From CAZSVI01 sp964610205 (lineage in GTDB: Bacteria; Bacillota; Clostridia; DSM-8532), in assembly GCA_964610205.1 (NCBI GenBank), contig CAZSVI010000126.1, positions 1-10,847 of the forward strand: a DNA stretch of 10,847 nucleotides, read 5' to 3'. Position numbers and translations under genes: made by a program. Positions 6,035-10,847 of the stretch are shown here, in pieces. The notes beneath the pieces were generated by a model. It was given only the letters and a program-made list of their open reading frames with translations. It was not told the origin of the DNA and did no database searches. The first letter of the stretch is position 1. Every line of letters begins with the position of its first letter.

Positions 6035-6919
6035 ATGGATTATATAAAGGTACTCTTAAAAGAAGAATTGGTTATTAAGCGGATTGTTACAATACATTAT
6101 TTCGAATATGCCAGGGATTACATATTTGAAGGCGAAAAGCACGATTTCTGGGAATTCGTGTATGTAGATAAAGGCGAAGTTGAAATAATGGCAGGAGATT
6201 TTGGATATAAATTAAAGCAGGGTGAGATGATTTTCCATAAGCCCAATGAATTTCATAATGTATGGGCAAACGGCAAAGTCGCACCAAACCTTATTGTTAT
6301 CTCCTTCGAATGCAAGTCACCCGCTATTAGCTATTTTGAAAACAGGATACTGCGAATCGGCGATTACGAAAAAAATTTACTGGCACAAATTTTGCGGGAG
6401 TCAAGGGAAGCATATTCTTCTCCGCTTGACATACCCTCTTTAAAAAAACTTGAAAAGAAACAGGAAAGACTATTCGGATGTGAACAGCTTATCAGGCTTT
6501 ACCTTGAGCAAATGCTGATTCATATGGTTCGGAGAGGAAAAAATGTCAATAACCAAAGTATTCTGTCTTCTTCCGTTAAGGAACGTTCCGATTCGGATTT
6601 AATGCAGAAAATAATATTATTTCTTGAAGAAAATATACTGAACCCACTCACCTTCGATGATGTCTGTAAATTTTCCAAACTGGGCAGAACAAATCTGAAA
6701 GTTCTGTTCAAGGAAAAAACCGGCATGGGAGTGATGGAATACTTTCGGAATCTGAAAATAGAAGAAGCAAAAAAAATGATCCGGGAAGGAGAGTATAATT
6801 TTACCGAAATAGCTAATAAACTTGGCTATTCATCAATTCATTATTTTTCAAGGCATTTTAAAAAATCGACCGGCATGACTCCGTCTCAATATACCTGTTC
6901 TGTGAAAATCAAGATTTAG
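6035..6919 (+). CDS. AraC-family transcriptional regulator with N-terminal cupin domain
   Basis: One-component sugar-responsive regulator, 294 residues. ATG 6035 is preferred because AGGAG lies 8 bases upstream; ATG 6029, two codons earlier in the same frame, is only 2 bases from it. The N-terminal half is an effector-binding cupin: HDFWEFVYVDKGEVEI (36-51), LKQGEMIFHKPNEFH (60-74), a common layout in clostridial regulators of glycan genes. The C-terminal DNA-binding domain spans about 189-288 with two helix-turn-helix motifs: LTFDDVCKFSKLGRTNLKVLF (first) and NFTEIANKLGYSSIHYFSRHFKKSTGMTPSQY as the second, signature-bearing part (255-286). It is divergent from nahK, so activation of nahK by a sugar is the simplest reading. 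No GC-rich stem with a T-run follows the stop; the weak GGAGCC...GGTTCC pairing (6919-6965) is the only candidate 3' structure. Confidence 0.93.
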   Translation: MDYIKVLLKEELVIKRIVTIHYFEYARDYIFEGEKHDFWEFVYVDKGEVEIMAGDFGYKLKQGEMIFHKPNEFHNVWANGKVAPNLIVISFECKSPAISYFENRILRIGDYEKNLLAQILRESREAYSSPLDIPSLKKLEKKQERLFGCEQLIRLYLEQMLIHMVRRGKNVNNQSILSSSVKERSDSDLMQKIILFLEENILNPLTFDDVCKFSKLGRTNLKVLFKEKTGMGVMEYFRNLKIEEAKKMIREGEYNFTEIANKLGYSSIHYFSRHFKKSTGMTPSQYTCSVKIKI

Positions 6920-6968
6920 GAGCCTGCTCGAAAATTTAAGCACGCGTCTTTCCGCCCTTGGTTCCTCG

Positions 6969-7451
6969 TTATATTAAATCAATAAGCCATTTTCCCAAAA
7001 GTTTTCTAACAACAAGGAACATTATGGCAATTGAATAAACTGATATTATTGTCCCTATGTTAAAGCCGCCGAAAACAATTCCCAGGGAAAGCGCTGCGGC
7101 AGGCGGATGCTCAAAATTGAAAACCACCATAAGAAACATGCTCAGGCCTATGGCAACTGCTCCCCATAAGCTTAATGGAATACCGGGGGTAAAGGAAGTT
7201 ATGATGGCGCAAATGCTCCCTACGACTGCACCTACTGTGTACCCTCCCAGAATGAAAACGGTTTTTGAAGAATTTCTGTGGGGTATCGTAAATACAATAA
7301 AGCATGTAGCTCCTAAGGATGTTACTATCGCAAGCTTAACCACAAAATCGAAAACCACTAGTATAATTCCAACAAAAAATGTAACGATAACACACTGCCA
7401 TATGTATTTCCACTTATTTTGCAGAAAATTATCATCAACGATATTCTTCAT
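6969..7451 (-). CDS. HPP-family integral membrane protein
   Basis: Small polytopic membrane protein of 160 residues from ATG 7451, which has AGGGGGA 6 bases upstream; an in-frame start 14 codons earlier lacks such a site. Four to five hydrophobic segments are visible at about 16-38, 41-56, 65-86, 94-112 and 119-150. The family signature FNFEHPPAAALSLG lies at 111-124, with the eponymous HPP at 115-117, and an upstream IVTSLGATCFIVFTIPH segment is also family-typical. HPP proteins in cyanobacteria and chloroplasts have been linked to nitrite transport; most bacterial members, including this one, have no proven role. It converges on araC with 49 bases between stops, and the next gene upstream is transcribed away, so it appears to be a single-gene unit. 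Family call is firm, function open. Confidence 0.88.
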   Translation of the reverse strand: MKNIVDDNFLQNKWKYIWQCVIVTFFVGIILVVFDFVVKLAIVTSLGATCFIVFTIPHRNSSKTVFILGGYTVGAVVGSICAIITSFTPGIPLSLWGAVAIGLSMFLMVVFNFEHPPAAALSLGIVFGGFNIGTIISVYSIAIMFLVVRKLLGKWLIDLI

Positions 7452-7499
7452 AGCTTTCCCCCTGCATATATACATATAATTGCTGAATAACATCAGTTT

Positions 7500-7528
7500 A
7501 TAAAATGTCCCTAAGAACCCTGTCTCAA
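7500..7528 (-). promoter_or_regulatory. Possible promoter of the HPP gene
   Basis: Minus strand TTGAGA (7528-7523) and TTTTAT (7505-7500) with a 17-base spacer; start near 7493 and a leader of about 40 bases. The -35 is good, the -10 only four of six. Confidence 0.35.
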
Positions 7529-7599
7529 AATTCTCTTCCTATACCAAAATATCGGAGTTGTATGCCTGTTTCTGAAGTGTCTGATTTGAAACAGGCTCC
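7515..7599. repeat. Inverted-repeat element, possibly a small mobile-element relic
   Basis: Core arms GCCTGTTTC (7564-7572) and GAAACAGGC (7588-7596) are perfectly complementary with a 15-base loop; CGGA upstream and TCCG downstream can extend the stem across a 7-base bulge. The left border (AACCCTGTCTCAAAATT, from 7515) and the inverted right border (GGAGCCTGTTTCAAATCAG, 7599-7581) look alike, as in terminal repeats of a small insertion. There is no T-run, so a terminator is unlikely. Confidence 0.4.
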
Positions 7600-7856
7600 G
7601 GGGAATGTCACCCTGCGTCATTGAAAACATCAGAACCACCCGCCGCGTTTATTTTTATTTATAACTCTTCATAGTAACCTCCAAAAAAATTCTATATCTA
7701 TACAGATGTTTCCTCCTTATATCGGTATGTAACAGAATTGAAATAGTTATGTAAATTAGAATTACAAAAAATTATGTTACCATATACATATTACAGGTGA
7801 AATCTGAAATTTTTATAATTATGCATCTGGAATCCGACTCATAAAGGTGGTTAACG

Positions 7857-8918
7857 ATGGGAAAATGGTTTAAAAAAGTCTTTTTTATTTCTGCAATAAT
7901 TACATTGGGAATAACAATGTCTATTACTGTTTACGCAATACAGGATACCAATTTAGATGCCCCAAGCGACTGGGCATATGAAGAGATTATTGAAGCAAAG
8001 GAATTAAACCTGCTTACAGACAGGATCCAGGGAAGCTATAGAACCAGCATTACAAGAGAAGAGTTCAGCGAGCTTGCACTAAAATTATACACAATTCTAA
8101 GCGGTGTGGAGGTAACAATTGAAAATGAAACTCCCTTTGACGACACACAAAATTTAGAAATTGCAGCCGCATATAAATTAGGAATAGTAAACGGTGTAGG
8201 AAATGGAATATTTACGCCTTATAATACAGCCACCCGTGAAGAAGTCAGCGTTATTCTGTACCGTACCTTGAAAGCAGCAAAACCGGAACATTCCTTTTCA
8301 GAACAGAGTGAGATCATTTTTGAAGACAAGTCCATTATTTCATCCTGGGCACAGGAAGCTGTCGGTAATTTATCCGAAGCAGGAGTTATCAGCGGAGTCG
8401 GAGATAACCAGTTTAATCCCGGCGGTGTTACTTCACGGGAAGAAGCCATTGCTCTAATCAGAAGAATGTACGAAACTTTTTCAGATAATTATTCAAAGCC
8501 GGATGTAAGTGAATATTCTGTCGTTTCACGAGGCGACAGGAGAAGCAATGGAATTGAGAAACTGAAGGTACTTATTTCTCAGGAAATGGGTAAGCCATAT
8601 CAATGGGGCGGAACAGGCCCTGACTGCTATGACTGCTCAGGATTGGTATATTCAATATATGGTAAGCTCGGTATATCATTGCCAAGAGTATCGGCATCCC
8701 AGGCAACTGCCGGAACCTATATATCAAAAGATGAACTTAAATATGGGGACCTGGTCTTTTTTGCAAAAGACGGCAAGAATGTTCACCATGTAGGAATTTA
8801 TACGGGAAACGGGAACTTTGTACACGCTCCGTCAACCGGCGATGTGGTAAAAACATCCACCATTTTGTCCGGGTATTATAAAAATACCTATTATACTGCA
8901 AGAAGAGTTATCCCCTGA
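7857..8918 (+). CDS. Secreted SLH-domain NlpC/P60 peptidoglycan endopeptidase
   Basis: Cell-surface wall hydrolase of 353 residues, expected to cut D-Glu-to-diamino-acid bonds in peptidoglycan stem peptides. ATG 7857 has AGGTGG 6 bases upstream. A signal peptide (MGKWFKKVFFISAIITLGIT..., ending near VYA at 25-27) leads to three S-layer homology repeats at about 37-80, 94-140 and 155-206, the second and third with the usual G-V-x-G-x-F-x-P pattern and TREE/SREE motifs; these bind secondary wall polymers and anchor the enzyme. After a linker (207-232) comes the NlpC/P60 domain at about 233-351: YQWGGTGPDCYDCSGLV with catalytic Cys260, GDLVFF, HVGIY with His311 and FVHAPSTG with His323. All catalytic positions are present. 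It stands alone, facing the same way as the helicase but 362 bases upstream of it, and no terminator hairpin is visible after its stop. Confidence 0.93.
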   Translation: MGKWFKKVFFISAIITLGITMSITVYAIQDTNLDAPSDWAYEEIIEAKELNLLTDRIQGSYRTSITREEFSELALKLYTILSGVEVTIENETPFDDTQNLEIAAAYKLGIVNGVGNGIFTPYNTATREEVSVILYRTLKAAKPEHSFSEQSEIIFEDKSIISSWAQEAVGNLSEAGVISGVGDNQFNPGGVTSREEAIALIRRMYETFSDNYSKPDVSEYSVVSRGDRRSNGIEKLKVLISQEMGKPYQWGGTGPDCYDCSGLVYSIYGKLGISLPRVSASQATAGTYISKDELKYGDLVFFAKDGKNVHHVGIYTGNGNFVHAPSTGDVVKTSTILSGYYKNTYYTARRVIP

Positions 8919-9004
8919 CACTTTACTCGTCATAATTTCTTTTCAGCATCATTCCGTTTTATTTTTTCTTATCTTCTTTTTTCTATTGGCTAAACGCTAA
9001 GCCC

Positions 9005-9034
9005 TTGTTTACTCATATTCGGAAATGGTATAAT
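9005..9034 (+). promoter_or_regulatory. Extended -10 promoter of the DEAD-box helicase gene
   Basis: TTGTTT (9005-9010), an 18-base spacer, and perfect TATAAT (9029-9034) preceded by TGG, which gives an extended -10 (TGnTATAAT). Transcription would begin near 9041, leaving an untranslated leader of about 240 bases. Between the SLH stop (8918) and this promoter the sequence is pyrimidine-rich with no hairpin or gene. Confidence 0.7.
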
Positions 9035-9077
9035 TGAAGCGCTATGGAATATATATAAGTTGAACTAAGTATATTAT

Positions 9078-9148
9078 GTAATTCTGAGCAAAACGAAGAA
9101 TCTTTACCCCAGGGATGTGCAAGATCCTCCGCTAAAACTCAGAATGAC
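9078..9148. repeat. Imperfect palindrome resembling a dispersed bacterial repeat
   Basis: Left arm 9078-9104 (contains ATTCTGAGCAAAACGAAGAA) and right arm 9121-9148 (contains GATCCTCCGCTAAAACTCAG) are imperfect inverted copies, sharing ATTCTGAG/CTCAGAAT and ATCTT/AAGAT, with a 16-base centre. The arms resemble the dispersed intergenic repeat TCATTCTGAGCG...GAAGAATCT seen in many bacterial genomes (from memory). It falls inside the predicted helicase leader and would form a long hairpin in that RNA. Confidence 0.6.
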
Positions 9149-9159
9149 AGCCTTATAGC

Positions 9160-9223
9160 AACGGAAGCAATTGCACAGCGATTGCTTCATACCGTTACAA
9201 GGTTCTTACCGCAAAGCGGTAAG
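9160..9223 (+). promoter_or_regulatory. Tandem hairpins in the helicase leader
   Basis: Hairpin one: GAAGCAAT (9164-9171) with ATTGCTTC (9181-9188), 9-base loop; an alternative longer form adds AACGG/CCGTT across a CATA bulge. Hairpin two: CTTACCGC (9205-9212) with GCGGTAAG (9216-9223), perfect 8 bp around AAA. The repeated AAGGTTCTT at 9199 and 9221 flanks and overlaps hairpin two. A T-run (TTATTTTTTATT) follows about 14 bases later, too far for a standard terminator. These may govern attenuation, mRNA stability or autoregulation by the helicase. Confidence 0.55.
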
Positions 9224-9280
9224 GTTCTTCTGGCAATTATTTTTTATTCAACTTATAAAGAAAAAAGAAAGAAGATGCAA

Positions 9281-10789
9281 ATGAATAAAAGTTTTTATGA
9301 TTTAGGTATTTCATCTCCAATATTGAAGGCCATAGAGGAAATGGGCTTCGATATACCGACAGAAGTACAGAGTAAGGCTATCCCCCATATTCTTAACAAA
9401 AAAGATTTGATAGTCATTTCAAAAACAGGAAGTGGAAAAACTGCTGTTTTCGGTGTTTCAGTGCTGCAATTAACTGACCCCTGCTCGCCCGGTCCCCAGG
9501 GACTTATCCTTACACCGACACGGGAGCTGGCTGTTCAGGTGGACAATGATATAAAACAAATGGCAAAACATCTTCAACACCGGACAACCGCTGTATATGG
9601 GCAGCATAGTATGAATATTGAAATACAGGACATTAAAAAAGGAATCTCAATATTATCCGGAACACCCGGACGTATATATGATCATATACGCCAGGGAAAT
9701 CTGGAAACCAAACACATACGCTTTTTGGTACTTGATGAAGCCGACAGGATGCTGGATATGGGTTTTATTGATCAGGTGGTCAGAATTATTAAAACTCTTC
9801 CCAGGGATAGGGTGACTCTTGTTTTTTCAGCTACTATACCTGATGAAGTCCAAAGAATATGCAGACAGTATATGAAGAACCCCGAAATTGTTGAAATTGA
9901 ATCACAAACAAAAACGGTAGATAAAATCCGTCAGATATATTATCGTGTAAATCAAAATGAAAAGCGTACTCAGTTGAACCGCCTTCTTCTTATGGAACAG
10001 CCCGAAAGCTGTATTATTTTCTGCAACACGCGCAATGCCGTAGACCAGGTTCAGAGTTATTTGTCCCGGAAGGGTTATGCTTCTTATGCGCTTCACGGGG
10101 AGATCCCCCAGGTAAAACGCCTAAAAACCATACAGAAGTTCAAACAGGGAGAGTTTCATATACTTGTTGCCACTGATGTGGCAGCCAGGGGCATTCACAT
10201 CGATGATTTATCACTGGTGATTAACTATGACGTTCCTGTAGAAAAAGACAGTTATGTACACAGAATCGGTCGTACAGGAAGGGCAGGAAACGGAGGTCGC
10301 GCTGTTACATTGGCAACAGGTGATGATATTATGACACTTTATGAAATTGAAGAACATATCGGAGCTCTAATTGAAGAAATGGAACTGCCCTCTGATGATG
10401 TTTTTGGTGAATACAAGGCAAAAGCCATGAAATGGATGGAGTCCAATTCACAAAAGAGAATTTCTCTGCGGCCCTCTACCGGTATAACCGCAAAACAAAA
10501 TTATAAGCACAAAAAGCCTGTACATCATCAGGGGAATTACAAAAAACAGCCAACCGGAGCCCACACCAGTTATAAGCCTGCCAAAAGCAGCACTCCGGCC
10601 AACCGCGTTGAAAAACCAAAGCCAACCCGTACAGTTTCAAAGAATGAGTTACCACAATCTACAGATACCAGTAGTGTTCAATCACAGCAAAAAACCAGTA
10701 TTTCGCAGAACAAAACACCGACAACCAGGCAATCATTCATCAAGCGTGTACTTCAGAATTTATTGGGTAAAGCTAAAGCTCCAAAATAA
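9281..10789 (+). CDS. DEAD-box ATP-dependent RNA helicase with low-complexity basic C-terminal tail
   Basis: Cytoplasmic RNA unwinding enzyme for ribosome assembly, RNA decay or cold adaptation. It is 502 residues from ATG 9281, preceded by GAAAGAAG; ATG 9275 is also possible, and the longer open frame back to 9182 runs through the structured leader. All core motifs are visible: Q motif (F5...P26TEVQ30), motif I SKTGSGKT (47-54), PTREL (79-83), TPGR (128-131), DEAD (152-155), SAT (183-185), IIFCNTRN, ATDVAARGIHIDDL (297-310) and HRIGRTGRAG (327-336). The core ends near residue 380, where the last 110 residues become Lys/Ser/Thr/Pro/Gln-rich and probably disordered, closing with a basic helix (SFIKRVLQNLLGKAKAPK). 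There is no DbpA-type RNA-recognition domain, so it is nearer the RhlE/CshA group. Subfamily and target RNA remain uncertain. Confidence 0.95.
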   Translation: MNKSFYDLGISSPILKAIEEMGFDIPTEVQSKAIPHILNKKDLIVISKTGSGKTAVFGVSVLQLTDPCSPGPQGLILTPTRELAVQVDNDIKQMAKHLQHRTTAVYGQHSMNIEIQDIKKGISILSGTPGRIYDHIRQGNLETKHIRFLVLDEADRMLDMGFIDQVVRIIKTLPRDRVTLVFSATIPDEVQRICRQYMKNPEIVEIESQTKTVDKIRQIYYRVNQNEKRTQLNRLLLMEQPESCIIFCNTRNAVDQVQSYLSRKGYASYALHGEIPQVKRLKTIQKFKQGEFHILVATDVAARGIHIDDLSLVINYDVPVEKDSYVHRIGRTGRAGNGGRAVTLATGDDIMTLYEIEEHIGALIEEMELPSDDVFGEYKAKAMKWMESNSQKRISLRPSTGITAKQNYKHKKPVHHQGNYKKQPTGAHTSYKPAKSSTPANRVEKPKPTRTVSKNELPQSTDTSSVQSQQKTSISQNKTPTTRQSFIKRVLQNLLGKAKAPK

Positions 10790-10823
10790 GCGGAAGCAGG
10801 GGAACGGTCCTTTCGAAAAAGTT

Positions 10824-10847
10824 AAAAGCCCTATGGCAATAACCATA
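10824..10847 (+). terminator. Probable helicase terminator, cut by the window edge
   Basis: AAAAGCCC is followed by TATGG (10832-10836), CAATAA and CCATA (10843-10847), 34 bases after the helicase stop. TATGG/CCATA pair with a 6-base loop, and the next bases outside the window would be expected to read GGGCTTTT if this is a full terminator. Only the left arm and the top of the stem are seen. Confidence 0.5.

Larger units (their letters stand above)
7452..7856. other. 405-bp intergenic region between HPP and SLH-NlpC/P60 genes
   Basis: Divergent spacer with no gene I can support. It contains a possible HPP promoter (7500-7528), an inverted-repeat element (about 7515-7599) and a short GC-rich patch (AACCACCCGCCGCG, near 7635) standing out from AT-rich surroundings. 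The last 120 bases are very AT-rich and must hold the promoter of the SLH gene, but several overlapping weak hexamers (TTGAAA 7738, TTACAA 7762, TATACA 7783) prevent a confident choice. Confidence 0.5.

Noticed and set aside
7057..7479. 140-codon plus-strand ORF opposite the HPP gene
   Set aside because: It is the antisense of a gene with a clear family signature, has no ribosome binding site and no recognisable domain.
7564..7596. Hairpin as terminator for a flanking gene
   Set aside because: Neither strand has a T-run after the stem, and the flanking genes are transcribed away from it.
9182..9280. Upstream extension of the DEAD-box helicase from a TTG
   Set aside because: It would translate through the tandem hairpins, has no ribosome binding site, and homologs begin close to the Q motif as seen from ATG 9281.

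Overview
The window is AT-rich, with strong AGGAGG-type ribosome binding sites, sigma-A-like promoters, a PrsA-type foldase, an SLH-anchored NlpC/P60 wall enzyme and an HPP-family membrane protein. This points to a Gram-positive anaerobe of the class Clostridia, perhaps a polysaccharide-using, Ruminiclostridium/Acetivibrio-like lineage. That placement is inference from gene content; no rRNA or other phylogenetic marker is present.

Layout. Bases 1-2873 (minus strand) hold a sugar ABC importer read right to left: binding lipoprotein, MalF-type permease and a MalG-type permease cut by the window edge. A hairpin sits between the lipoprotein and first permease genes. Upstream is about 670 bases with no intact gene (2874-3541). 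It holds a probable promoter with an operator-like palindrome, a foldable leader RNA, and a decayed fragment of a PEP-utilising enzyme (PEP-synthase type) not expected beside a sugar transporter. A 19-bp stem terminator (3542-3590) then closes the next minus-strand gene, a membrane-anchored PrsA-like prolyl isomerase (3608-4609). Next is an N-acetylhexosamine 1-kinase (NahK) family gene (4719-5828), divergent from an AraC-family regulator (6035-6919) across a shared 206-bp control region.

An HPP-family membrane protein (6969-7451, minus) converges on araC. A 405-bp gap with an inverted repeat follows. On the plus strand come a secreted three-SLH plus NlpC/P60 protein (7857-8918) and a DEAD-box RNA helicase (9281-10789). 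The helicase has an extended -10 promoter about 240 bases upstream of its start and a highly structured leader, including a dispersed-repeat-like palindrome. A truncated hairpin at the right edge is probably its terminator.

How the genes fit together. The importer, the amino-sugar kinase and the AraC regulator could form an amino-sugar or oligosaccharide uptake module, but the importer and kinase are separated by the PrsA-like gene and each has its own control signals, so this link is only suggestive. PrsA-like and SLH-NlpC/P60 proteins belong to the cell envelope; the helicase is RNA metabolism. I found no mobile-element gene, CRISPR array, tRNA or rRNA. The most unusual items are the PEP-enzyme relic, the two structured leaders (binding protein and helicase), and the loss of family-like sequence in the MalG permease over the first 55 bases.
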